Counted from the stretch's first letter, positions 9,593-16,849 are shown. The stretch is DNA of 23,639 nt from CAZMCT01 sp964564785 (GCA_964564785.1 CAZMCT010000060.1:1-23639), one strand, 5' to 3'. Notes: generated by a model not told the origin, from the letters alone. Numbers and translations are program-made.

Positions 9593-9693
9593 CAGCCGGT
9601 GGAATAGGGGGACAAGCACCGCGGGAGTGGCTGTTGGCAGTACCTTGAGGGGCGGTTGGTGCGGAGCCTGCCCCCTCTTCTCAACGGGCTGCC
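9593..9693. repeat. ~100-bp imperfect palindromic repeat, copy 1
   Basis: This element starts four bases after the cyclase stop codon. It aligns almost without gaps to 21665-21764 over its full length, at about 70% identity with one single-base gap. Within it the left arm (GGGGGACAAGCACCGC core, 9607-9622) pairs imperfectly with the right arm (GCGGAGCCTGCCCCC, 9661-9675). The outer ends carry CCxGTxGA and TCAACGGG. The RNA would fold into a long hairpin, so it may also terminate transcription of the cyclase gene. It looks like a REP/BIME- or MITE-type element; no transposase is present in the window. Confidence 0.75.
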
Positions 9694-9883
9694 AACGGGG
9701 GGCCGGGGGTTCCCGCGGCCGCCGCGCTGGACGTCCAGACGGGCGGTCGCGAATAGCGCGCACAGCGCGTCGCTCAAACCGGCCGCGCCGGGTCTGCCGA
9801 TCCGCCCGACGATCGCCGGGTTGGACGACATTCGGCCCGGCGCCGCAGCGCGGAACGGGTAGCGCGCGGATAGACTGCGGCGC

Positions 9884-11971
9884 ATGCGGAAGGTCGCGAG
9901 CACGGCCGGTCTGTCGGGGGTCGCGGGCGGGGCGCGTGGCGCTTGGTCCCGACGGGACTGGTGGGCGTTGGGGGCCGTATTCGCGGCGGCGCTGCTGCTA
10001 CGGCTGCTGCACCTGGCGGAGTTCGCGGACTACCCGGCGTTTCTGCGGCCGATCATCGACGCGCGGGCGTACGACGAGCTGGCACGGGCGTGGGTGGCGC
10101 GGGGGTCGCCGCCGCCGATGCTGTCCTGGCAGTCGTGGTTCTATCCACTGTTTCTGGCAGTCGTGTATGCGGTGAGTGACGGGGCGGTGTTGGCGGCCAA
10201 GCTGGTGCAGGCGGTGCTCGGGGCGGTCACGTGCGGGCTGACGTTTGTTCTGGGGCGGGAGCTGTTCGGGCGGGCAGCGGGGTTGATCGCGGCGACGATG
10301 ATGGCGCTGTACGGGCCGCTGCTGTTCTATGAAAGCGAGCTGCTGACGGCCGGCTGGGAGGTGTTCTGGGCGGTGGCGCTGGTGCTGCTGCTGGGGGCGG
10401 CGGGCAGCGGGGGGCGGGCGGCCGGCGCGGGGTTCGGGCTGGTCGGGGCGCTGGCGATCCTGACGCGGCCGACGTTTCTGCCGTTCGTGCTGGCGGGGCT
10501 CGGCTGGCTGCTGGTAGTGCGGGGCGGGACAGCGCGGGGGCCGCGGGCGTGGGCGGCGGCGGTCGGTGCGGGCGTGCTGGGAGTGATGCTGCTGGCCGTT
10601 TCGCTGGTGAACCGCGGTGTGACGGGGCAGCTCGGCTTCCTGCCGGCATCCGGCGGCGTCAACGTGTACGTGGGGAACCACCCAGACGCGGAGATGCTGG
10701 TCAAGGCGGTCGGGCCGGAGTGGTCGCGGTTGCTGCGGGAGCCGGAGCACCGCGGGCTGCGCGACCCGTATGCGCAGCAGCGCTATTTCTACGCTCGGAC
10801 GTGGGAGTACGTGGCCGCGGACCCGGCGGCGCAGCTCGGCCGGCTGGGCCGCAAGTTCCTGCAATTCGTATGCAGCCGCGAGATTCCGCGGAGCGCGGAC
10901 GTGTACGCGGCGCGCGAGTGGTCGGTGCTACAGACGCTGCTGACGTGGAAGGTCGGCCGGTTCGGATTTCCCTTCGGGTTGCTGCTGCCGCTGGCGGTGC
11001 TGGGTCTGACGGTGGGCGCGCGGCGGATGGGCGGGCCGGCCTGGCTGCTGATCGTGCTGTGGACGGCGGCGGTGGTGCTGGTATTCGTGGCCGAGCGTTT
11101 CCGGCTGCCGCTGGTGCCGGTGCTGGCGGTGGCGGCCGCGGCGGGGTTGCTGTGGCTGGTGGAAACGCTGCGGAGCGGACGCTGGCGCGCGGCCGGGCTG
11201 GCCCTGCTGCCGCCGGGCGCGGCGGTGCTGCTGGCGACGTGGCCGGGGCCGTTTCCCGCGGAGGTGCGGGATTTCGAGTCGAGCCTGGAGGTGGGGCTGG
11301 CGCAGCGCTGTGTCGCCGAGGGGCGCGGGGAGGAAGCGATCCGGTGGTACGAAGCCGAGCTGCGGAAGCGGCCGGATTCGTTTGCGGCGCATTTCGGGCT
11401 GGGCGGCCTGCTGGCGCGGCGCAGCCCGACGGAGGCGCTGCCGCACCTGGAGCGCGCGGTCGAGCTGCGGCCGCCGCTGGCGGCGGTGCGGATCGACTAC
11501 GCGCAAAGTCTGCGACAGGCCGGGCGGCCGGAAGAGGCGCTGCGGCAACTGGAGCTGGCGGTGGGTTGCGAACCGGATTGGGCCGAGCCGTACCGGCGGC
11601 TGGGGCAGGCGCTGCTGGCGGCGCGGCGCGCGGGTGACGCGGCGCAGGCGTTTGCGGCGGCGGTGGAGCGCGACGCGGGCGATTACCCGTCGCAGCTCAA
11701 CCTGGGGATCGCGCTGGCCGAGGCGGGGCAACTGGTGCAGGCGGCGGGCGCGTTCACCGCAGCCGCACGATTGCGTCCGACCGACCCGGAACCGGTATTC
11801 CTGCTGGGCGTGGTCTGTCAGCAGGGCGGGTGGATGGAGCCGGCCGCGGCGGCGTTTCGGATCGTGCTGGCGCTCGCGCCGGATCATGCCGAGGCCCGCT
11901 CGCGGCTGCGGACGGTGGAGGCGGCCGGACAAGGAGCAGGGGATCAGCGAAGCGCGGGAAGCGGGGAGTGA
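9884..11971 (+). CDS. GT-C glycosyltransferase (GT39/ArnT-like) fused to C-terminal TPRs
   Basis: This 695-residue integral membrane protein begins with a cytoplasmic Arg-rich tail and a first membrane helix (about 27-45). An outer loop with acidic residues (D59, D64, E65 in 'IIDARAYDELA') follows, as expected for the catalytic loop of GT-C enzymes that use polyprenyl-phosphate sugars. About eight to ten further hydrophobic helices run to about residue 455; 'FYESELLTAGWEVF' is a family-like segment. Residues about 467-680 form around six TPRs (for example 'GRGEEAIRWYEAELRKRPDS' and 'AGRPEEALRQLELAVGCEPD'). Function is presumably sugar transfer to a protein or lipid at the outer face of the membrane; the acceptor is unknown. 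The architecture matches the eukaryotic TMTC O-mannosyltransferases (GT-C plus TPR), though homology is untested. The start ATG lacks a clear ribosome-binding site. Confidence 0.85.
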   Translation: MRKVASTAGLSGVAGGARGAWSRRDWWALGAVFAAALLLRLLHLAEFADYPAFLRPIIDARAYDELARAWVARGSPPPMLSWQSWFYPLFLAVVYAVSDGAVLAAKLVQAVLGAVTCGLTFVLGRELFGRAAGLIAATMMALYGPLLFYESELLTAGWEVFWAVALVLLLGAAGSGGRAAGAGFGLVGALAILTRPTFLPFVLAGLGWLLVVRGGTARGPRAWAAAVGAGVLGVMLLAVSLVNRGVTGQLGFLPASGGVNVYVGNHPDAEMLVKAVGPEWSRLLREPEHRGLRDPYAQQRYFYARTWEYVAADPAAQLGRLGRKFLQFVCSREIPRSADVYAAREWSVLQTLLTWKVGRFGFPFGLLLPLAVLGLTVGARRMGGPAWLLIVLWTAAVVLVFVAERFRLPLVPVLAVAAAAGLLWLVETLRSGRWRAAGLALLPPGAAVLLATWPGPFPAEVRDFESSLEVGLAQRCVAEGRGEEAIRWYEAELRKRPDSFAAHFGLGGLLARRSPTEALPHLERAVELRPPLAAVRIDYAQSLRQAGRPEEALRQLELAVGCEPDWAEPYRRLGQALLAARRAGDAAQAFAAAVERDAGDYPSQLNLGIALAEAGQLVQAAGAFTAAARLRPTDPEPVFLLGVVCQQGGWMEPAAAAFRIVLALAPDHAEARSRLRTVEAAGQGAGDQRSAGSGE

Positions 11972-11989
11972 GGGCCGCGAGATGGGGGG

Positions 11990-12059
11990 CACTGCCGGTA
12001 CCAGGGTGTCACGCGGGAGATGATTCAGGGGAGATTCACTGCCGGCACGGCGGTGGCAC
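11990..12059. repeat. Two copies of a 23-bp palindrome-like repeat, 47 bp apart
   Basis: The units at 11990-12012 and 12037-12059 both begin CACTGCCGG and end GGTGTCAC or GGTGGCAC, agreeing at 18 of 23 positions. The second unit contains a clear hairpin, CACTGCCG-GCA-CGGCGGTG (12037-12055), with one wobble pair. They lie just after the glycosyltransferase stop and could act as its terminator, although no T-run follows. Similar CACTG...CAGTGGCAC palindromes are, from memory, common between genes in planctomycetes. Confidence 0.55.
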
Positions 12060-12088
12060 ACGGAGGCGGAGGGGGCGGAAGGCGGTTT

Positions 12089-12116
12089 TTGAGGGTCGGC
12101 GGGGGGCGGCTATGAT
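12089..12116 (+). promoter_or_regulatory. Predicted sigma-70-type promoter for the MFS gene
   Basis: TTGAGG (12089-12094) and TATGAT (12111-12116) are separated by 16 bases; they match the -35 and -10 consensus at 4 of 6 and 5 of 6 positions. The predicted transcription start is within a few bases of the ATG at 12125, so the message would be leaderless from that ATG, or have a leader of about 15 bases if ATG 12140 is used. Confidence 0.45.
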
Positions 12117-12124
12117 CCGCTTCG

Positions 12125-13465
12125 ATGTCCGGCCGTGAGATGCACGCTGTCGCAGATGCATCCGCTCGAAAGCGGACGGCCGCGTTGCGCGCGGCGGCGG
12201 GTCCGGCGGTCGGAGTCGTGCTGGCGTGGCACGTGGTGTTCACGCTGCTGCACTCGGTGCTGTTCACGAACACCATCTGGCTGATGCCGATGTTGGTTCG
12301 GCTGCGGTTCGGGTCGGTCAATCCGGATTTACGGGACTGGCAGACGGCGCTGGTGACGGCGGCGGGTCCGACCTTTTTGCTGTTCTCGATCTTCTGGAAT
12401 GCGCTGCTGGACCGCGTTCCGCTGCGGACGTACCTGCTGGCGTTCTGGCTGGCGGCGGCGTTGCCGCTGGGCTGCGTGGGTCTGGTGCAGGACTACTGGC
12501 AACTGCTGGCTTGCCAGGTGGTGGCGACGATCGGGGGCTCGGCCTGGGTGCCGGTGAACGGCGTCCTGCTGAAACGCTTCTATCCCGATACGCTGCGCGG
12601 AAGGGCGTACGCGGTGATCAACGCCGTGCTGCTCATCGCGGCCATCGGCTCGGCGTGGTTGATTGGCCGGTGGCTGGAGGCGGATCCGAACGGGTTCCGG
12701 GTGTATCTGCCGGCCGCGGCCGTGTTGCAGCTCGTGGCGCTGGGGATCGTGTGGAGACTGGCGCGGCGGACGGGGGCGGCGGTTCAGCCGGCGGGTCGGC
12801 CGTGGTCGTGGTCGGCGGTGCTGGAGCCGGTGGTGCACATGGGGGCGGTTCTGCGGGCGGACCGGCGTTTTGCGCGCTTCGAGCAGGCGTTCATGACGTA
12901 CGGGGCGGCGTTCATGCTGTGCGATGCGCTGCTGCCGGTATTGGCGACGGACCGGCTGCATATGCGGTATGAGGATTACGCGCAGTCGACGCAGATGGCG
13001 CTGCGGTTTTCGATGCTCGCCCTGATGCTGCCGCTGGGGTGGCTTCAGGACCGGATCGGGGCCGTGCGGCTGTCGACGCTCGCGTTCGCATCGCTGTCGG
13101 TCTACCCGCTGCTGCTGCTGTGGGCGGGAAGCCCCTCGGGGCTGGCCGTGGCGAGCCTGGTCTACGGGGTGGGCATGGCGGGCGTACAGCTCGGGTGGAT
13201 GTTGGGGCCGGTGATGCTGGCGGGGAGTCCCGAGCGCGTGCCGCAGTATGTCGCGATCCACGCGACGCTGGTGGGTGTGCGGGGGATCGTGTTCCAGGGG
13301 CTGGGGATGCTGCTCTACAAGCTGACGGACAGCTTCACCTGGCCGCTGCTGGTGGCGGCGGCGGCGTTCCTGTGGGCGGCGTGGCAGATGTGGCGGCTGC
13401 ACCGCCTGCCCGGAACTGCGCACGGCATGGCTCCAGCGGCCGGCGCCGCGAACGCACCGCACTGA
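12125..13465 (+). CDS. Major facilitator superfamily transporter
   Basis: A 446-residue polytopic membrane protein with about twelve hydrophobic segments, the first at about residues 27-48. The loop 'LLDRVPLRTYLL' and its counterpart 'LQDRIGAVRLSTLAF' in the second half are the two MFS motif-A-like D-R-x-G/P loops between helices 2-3 and 8-9. 'LKRFYPDTLRGRAYAVINA' in helix 4-5 is the typical 'P...RGRA' region. A charged central loop (about 215-260) splits the halves. The substrate cannot be told from sequence. The first residues (MSGREMHAVADASARKR) are hydrophilic; Met6 (12140) is an alternative start. It follows the glycosyltransferase by 153 bases and has its own predicted promoter, so the two need not be co-transcribed. 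Confidence 0.85.
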   Translation: MSGREMHAVADASARKRTAALRAAAGPAVGVVLAWHVVFTLLHSVLFTNTIWLMPMLVRLRFGSVNPDLRDWQTALVTAAGPTFLLFSIFWNALLDRVPLRTYLLAFWLAAALPLGCVGLVQDYWQLLACQVVATIGGSAWVPVNGVLLKRFYPDTLRGRAYAVINAVLLIAAIGSAWLIGRWLEADPNGFRVYLPAAAVLQLVALGIVWRLARRTGAAVQPAGRPWSWSAVLEPVVHMGAVLRADRRFARFEQAFMTYGAAFMLCDALLPVLATDRLHMRYEDYAQSTQMALRFSMLALMLPLGWLQDRIGAVRLSTLAFASLSVYPLLLLWAGSPSGLAVASLVYGVGMAGVQLGWMLGPVMLAGSPERVPQYVAIHATLVGVRGIVFQGLGMLLYKLTDSFTWPLLVAAAAFLWAAWQMWRLHRLPGTAHGMAPAAGAANAPH

Positions 13466-13468
13466 AAC

Positions 13469-13496
13469 TTGACCTGCGGTGTGTGCCCCATAACAT
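13469..13496 (+). promoter_or_regulatory. Predicted promoter for the VQP-repeat protein gene
   Basis: TTGACC (13469-13474), 16 bases, then TAACAT (13491-13496): 5 of 6 and 4 of 6 matches to the housekeeping consensus. It lies three bases after the MFS stop codon. Transcription from here would give a leader of about 180 bases before the ATG at 13684. Confidence 0.4.
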
Positions 13497-13591
13497 CAGT
13501 CGAGTTCGGGCCAGCGGGGATTGTGTTTCGGACCAGGGCCGATGCGCGTATGTGGCGCGCCGGCGGCCGGCGTGGCCGCTCGGCCGGAGTG

Positions 13592-13624
13592 CTTGCAGTC
13601 GCAAGGTGCTGCGGCGTTTGCAGC
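13592..13624 (+). promoter_or_regulatory. Two consecutive hairpins in the leader of the VQP-repeat gene
   Basis: CTTGC-AGTC-GCAAG (13592-13605) is a perfect 5-bp stem with a tetraloop. It is followed after two bases by GCTGC...GCAGC (13608-13612 with 13620-13624). They sit in the 5' leader about 60 bases before the start codon and might affect message stability or translation. I recognise no known riboswitch. Confidence 0.3.
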
Positions 13625-13683
13625 GGCCGGGTGATGGAGCGAGCCGTTTCCGCGGGCGTTCCGGACCAGAGAGGAGGCGAGGC

Positions 13684-14541
13684 ATGCTTCGCAGGTTGGC
13701 CACTTTGGTGTTGGCGGGCGTGTGCACGACGGCCGGACTGGCGGATGGGCCGCGTGTACCGGGGTTGAAGGCGGTGTTCTATCGCACGGTGGTGCAGCCG
13801 GAGGTACGGTGCTGGCGGGTGCAAATCGAGGACCAGACCCCGCCGCTGGAATTCTGTGTCGACGACGATCTCACGTTTGCGGGCGTTGCGTTCGATCAGG
13901 TGCTGCATTACCGGCGCACGGTGCAGCCGGACTACTACCAGTACGAGACGTATGTCAACGGCGCAGCGCAAGCGGTATTCCAGGTGCCAAAGACCTTCAC
14001 ACTGGAGCGCGTCTACGTCGATGCGAACATGCTTTTCGTGCGCAAGACCTACCAGCCGGACTATGTGCGCTGGGAGATTCTGGTGAACGGGGCGCCGGCC
14101 GGTCAGTATGATGTGCCGCGCGACCGGGTGTTCTTCAGCTGGTTCCAGAACGACACGCCGTTGTTCTACAAGCGGACGGTCCAGCCGGGTTCTGAGCACT
14201 GGCGGATTTACGTCGGCGCGGACCTGTACGCCGAGTACGACACGCCGAAGAACCTGACTCTGCGGGCGGACGATCTGAACGGCTATCCGATGCACTACCG
14301 GCGGATCGTGCAGCCGACGCACGAGCACTGGGACGTGTATCTCAACGGCTTCGTGCTGTACTCCTATGACGTACCCCGCAACGTCGCGTTCGAGGGCTTC
14401 GACGAGGGCCTCTCGTCGCACTACCGGGTGACGGTGCAGCCCAACTGGTACCGCTACGACCTTTACCTGAACGGTCAGCTCGACCACAGCTTCAACGTGC
14501 CGAAGAACCTGATCTTCGACAGCATCGACTTCATCCTCTGA
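13684..14541 (+). CDS. Secreted protein of six 42-43-residue 'VQP' repeats, function unknown
   Basis: A 285-residue protein I do not recognise. It begins with a signal peptide (MLRRLATLVLAGVCTTAGLA, cleavage probably near residue 20). Nearly all the rest is six tandem units starting at residues 32, 75, 118, 161, 204 and 246, a period of 43, 43, 43, 43 and 42. The unit pattern is aromatic/His-Y-R-x-T-V-Q-P, about five residues, an aromatic (W or Y), then Y-[VL]-N-G, about six residues, and Y/F-[DN]-V-P-[KR]-N-[LV]-x-F. The first unit is the most diverged. The strand-turn rhythm suggests an all-beta repeat fold, perhaps a propeller or beta-solenoid exposed outside the cytoplasm. The ATG at 13684 is fixed by GGAGG six bases upstream (13673-13677). 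A strong hairpin follows the stop. It is probably its own transcription unit. Confidence 0.85.
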   Translation: MLRRLATLVLAGVCTTAGLADGPRVPGLKAVFYRTVVQPEVRCWRVQIEDQTPPLEFCVDDDLTFAGVAFDQVLHYRRTVQPDYYQYETYVNGAAQAVFQVPKTFTLERVYVDANMLFVRKTYQPDYVRWEILVNGAPAGQYDVPRDRVFFSWFQNDTPLFYKRTVQPGSEHWRIYVGADLYAEYDTPKNLTLRADDLNGYPMHYRRIVQPTHEHWDVYLNGFVLYSYDVPRNVAFEGFDEGLSSHYRVTVQPNWYRYDLYLNGQLDHSFNVPKNLIFDSIDFIL

Positions 14542-14548
14542 GTCCAGC

Positions 14549-14593
14549 GCGCGGGCGGCCGGCGGGACGAGGTTCCACCGGCCGCGCCCGCGC
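14549..14593 (+). terminator. Strong GC-rich hairpin after the VQP-repeat gene
   Basis: GCGCGGGC (14549-14556) pairs with GCCCGCGC (14586-14593). GGCCGGCGG (14557-14565) pairs with CCACCGGCC (14575-14583) around a 9-base loop, with a two-base bulge and one mismatched or wobble pair. It begins eight bases after the stop codon. No T-run follows, so it may be an intrinsic terminator of the kind seen in high-GC genomes or a 3'-end stabiliser. Confidence 0.5.
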
Positions 14594-14663
14594 ACCCGCC
14601 GCCTCGAATCTCGCTCCCCGTCGCCCCCGCCGCCGGCAACCGAGTCTGCGGCCGGGCGGGTTC

Positions 14664-14692
14664 TCGACCCGCGTGTCCGAAGCTGATATACT
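14664..14692 (+). promoter_or_regulatory. Predicted extended -10 promoter for the ammonia-lyase gene
   Basis: TCGACC (14664-14669), a 17-base spacer, and TATACT (14687-14692) preceded by TGA, an extended -10 (TGN) element. This is the best housekeeping-type promoter in the window. The start point would be near 14699, leaving a leader of about 75 bases. Confidence 0.55.
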
Positions 14693-14773
14693 GCGGGATC
14701 CGAATACAGAGCTGGGTCCCGCGGTGAGCCGGCGCGGCGGGCCCGGGATTCCGGCCGGTCACCGAGGCGGCCC

Positions 14774-16318
14774 ATGAATGTCGTCCTGGACGGGAACTCC
14801 CTCTCCATCGAACAGTTGGTGGCGGTAGCGCGGCACGCGGCGACCGTTTCGGTGTCGGATGCGGCGCGGCAGGCGATGCAGCGGTCGCGGGACCTGCTGG
14901 AGAAGTGCGTCCGGGACGGGGTCGCGATCTACGGGGTGACGACGGGGATCGGCGAGCTCGCCCGCGTGCGGATCTCGCCGGAGCAGAGCGCGGAGCTGAG
15001 CCGGCGGATCATCTACAGCCATTCAGCCGGAACGGGCGCGCCGTTTCCACCCGATGTGGTGCGGGCGGCGATGACCTGCCGGGCCAACGTGCTGGCGAAG
15101 GGCTGCTCGGGCGTGCGGGTGAAGCTGCTCGAGACGGTGCTGGCGATGATCAACCGGGGCGTGATTCCCTTCATCCACGAGAAGGGCTCGCTGGGGGTCT
15201 CGGGCGACCTCTCGCCGATGTCGCAGTTTGCGGAAGTCGCGATCGGCGAGGGCCGCGCCTGGTACCGCGGCGAGCTGCTGCCGGGCGGCGAGGCGATGAA
15301 GCGGGCGGGCGTGGAGCCGACCGACCTGACGTACAAGGAAGGGCTGGGTCTGATCAACGGCTCGCAGATGATGACCGCCGGCGCGGCCCTGCTGGTGTAC
15401 GACGCGGAACGCGCGCTCAAGAACGCCATGATCGCGTCGGCGATGTCGCTCGATGCGCTGCGGGCCGTCGCGCGGGCGTTCGAGCCGGCCGTGCATCGCC
15501 ACCGGCCGTACCCCGGGCAGAACGCGGTGGCCGCGAACCTGGTGAAGCTGTTCGCGGGCAGCGAGATCATGGCCGACAAGACCGCCAAGGTGCAGGACGG
15601 CTACAGCGTGCGCTGCACGCCGCAGGCGCTGGGGCCGTCGCTGGACACGCTCGAACACGTGCGGCGGATCGTGACGATCGAGCTGAACTCCGCGGCCGAC
15701 AACCCGCTGTTCTTCCCGGACGAGGGCTACTTCGCGGCCGGCAACTTCCACGGCCAGCCGGTGGGGATGGTGGTGGACTTCCTGTGCATCGCGCTGGCCG
15801 AGGCGGCGGACATCTCGGAGCGGCACACGAACCGGCTGCTGAACCCGGTGCTGTCGAACGGGCTGCCGGACTTCCTCGTGACGGGCAACGGGCTGAACAG
15901 CGGGATGATGGTGGCGCAGTACACGGCCGCGGCGCTGGTATCGGAAAACAAGGTGCTGTCGCACCCGGCGAGTGTGGACTCGATCAGTGTCTCGGCCGAC
16001 CAGGAGGATCATGTCAGCATGGGGCCGATTGCGGTCCGCAAGTGCGGGGAGATCCTGCGAAACTTGCGGGCGGTGCTGGCGATCGAGATGCTCTGCGCCG
16101 CGCAGGCGTTCGACTTCCACAAACCGAAGAAGCCGGGACGGGCGACGGCGGTGGCGCACCGGCTGATCCGCGAGCGGGTACCGTTCATGGCGGACGACCG
16201 CGTGCTGCACCCGGACATCGAGGCGGTGCGGCAACTGGTGGAATCGAACACGATCCTGGATGCGGTGGAGAAGGAAGTGGGGCCGCTGCTGCTGGCGCGC
16301 GACGTGCGGATGGAGTAG
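14774..16318 (+). CDS. HAL/PAL-family MIO aromatic amino acid ammonia-lyase or aminomutase, Val-Ser-Gly triad
   Basis: A 514-residue member of the histidine/phenylalanine/tyrosine ammonia-lyase superfamily, which removes ammonia from (or shifts the amino group of) an aromatic amino acid. Numbering matches the Pseudomonas HAL closely: Y53 in 'YGVTTGIG', H83 in 'SHSAGTG', the MIO site at 142-144, N195 in 'NGSQ', Y277 and R280 in 'QDGYSVRCTPQ', 'SAADNPLF' (307-314), 'GNFHG' (323-327) and E411 in 'ADQEDHVSMG'. The MIO triad reads V142-S143-G144 rather than Ala-Ser-Gly; the Ser and Gly that build the ring are kept. No hutU, hutI or hutG lies nearby, so histidine catabolism is not supported; 'SHSAG' recalls tyrosine/phenylalanine aminomutases. 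Substrate unknown. GAGG lies six bases before the ATG, and a promoter match is at 14664-14692. Confidence 0.88.
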   Translation: MNVVLDGNSLSIEQLVAVARHAATVSVSDAARQAMQRSRDLLEKCVRDGVAIYGVTTGIGELARVRISPEQSAELSRRIIYSHSAGTGAPFPPDVVRAAMTCRANVLAKGCSGVRVKLLETVLAMINRGVIPFIHEKGSLGVSGDLSPMSQFAEVAIGEGRAWYRGELLPGGEAMKRAGVEPTDLTYKEGLGLINGSQMMTAGAALLVYDAERALKNAMIASAMSLDALRAVARAFEPAVHRHRPYPGQNAVAANLVKLFAGSEIMADKTAKVQDGYSVRCTPQALGPSLDTLEHVRRIVTIELNSAADNPLFFPDEGYFAAGNFHGQPVGMVVDFLCIALAEAADISERHTNRLLNPVLSNGLPDFLVTGNGLNSGMMVAQYTAAALVSENKVLSHPASVDSISVSADQEDHVSMGPIAVRKCGEILRNLRAVLAIEMLCAAQAFDFHKPKKPGRATAVAHRLIRERVPFMADDRVLHPDIEAVRQLVESNTILDAVEKEVGPLLLARDVRME

Positions 16319-16849
16319 CGCGTCTCCGGGTCGCCGCGGCTGTGCGACAGTTGCGGTCTCGGGAGCGGGGGTGTTCGACCCGGTGGGCCGGCACGTAGTG
16401 GGGGTTCATCGAGCGCAGCATCGTCAGCTTGCTCGCAGTCGGGCTGTTCACCGTCGCTTCGCTCGCGGGAGCATACCTGTGGGTGCGCCGCGGCGGGCGG
16501 CTGGCCGCGGTCTGCGGCCGCCCCTTCCGAATCGCCCGCTCGGTGAGCGGCGGTGCGACGTACTCGCGATTCCAGCTTGCCATGACAATGCCGAGTTGAT
16601 TGCCGGGGTGGCCGGACCAGAGCATCCGGCCGGTCCACGGCCGCTGCTTCCGCTTCGCACGCAATGCGGGATCGGGTCGTGGCATTAGGCGGAGTGAGGG
16701 CCGTGCTGCTGCCTCAGTTTGCCCGGGGTTTGAAGCGCGGGTGCAACGCCCGCGTCGGGTGTCCCGGCGGCCGCGCGTCGCGTCGATTCAGGTTCCACCG
16801 GAAATCAGAGCGTGCGACCAGGGGCGGGGTTTTTGCATCGACTTTGGTT
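16319..16849. other. 531-base stretch without a convincing intact gene
   Basis: Between the ammonia-lyase stop and the converging gene at 16850 I see no frame with good coding character, start and ribosome-binding site. It holds a 5-bp stem just after the lyase stop (GTCGC 16330-16334 with GCGAC 16344-16348), a possible remnant encoding one membrane segment (16408-16599), and a 7-bp-stem hairpin near 16736-16757 (GCGCGGG with CCCGCGT). A less GC-rich patch with T-runs lies at about 16828-16860, near the 3' end of the converging gene, and might serve as a transcription stop. Confidence 0.5.
16408..16599 (+). pseudogene. Possible remnant of a small single-pass membrane protein
   Basis: From 16408 to a TGA at 16597-16599 the frame encodes about 63 residues. 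There is a hydrophobic stretch, 'IVSLLAVGLFTVASLAGAYLWV', immediately followed by 'RRGG', a normal membrane segment with a positive inside flank. The frame is closed by TAG at 16396-16398 and has no ATG or GTG before the hydrophobic part; only a TTG inside it could serve. It may be a decayed gene or a false frame in GC-rich DNA. No family is recognised. Confidence 0.25.

Noticed and set aside
12329..13462. Minus-strand open frame (377 codons) opposite the MFS gene
   Set aside because: Arg/Gln/His/Pro-rich antisense translation of a membrane protein gene; no domain or start signal.
14774..16318. Calling the lyase hutH (histidine catabolism)
   Set aside because: No other hut gene is nearby, the MIO triad is altered and 'SHSAG' resembles aminomutases; the family is clear but the substrate is not.
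14905..16398. Long plus-strand open frame (497 codons) within the ammonia-lyase gene
   Set aside because: It is a frame-shifted reading of the lyase; Gly/Arg/Ala-rich with no motifs, whereas the lyase frame holds all family motifs.
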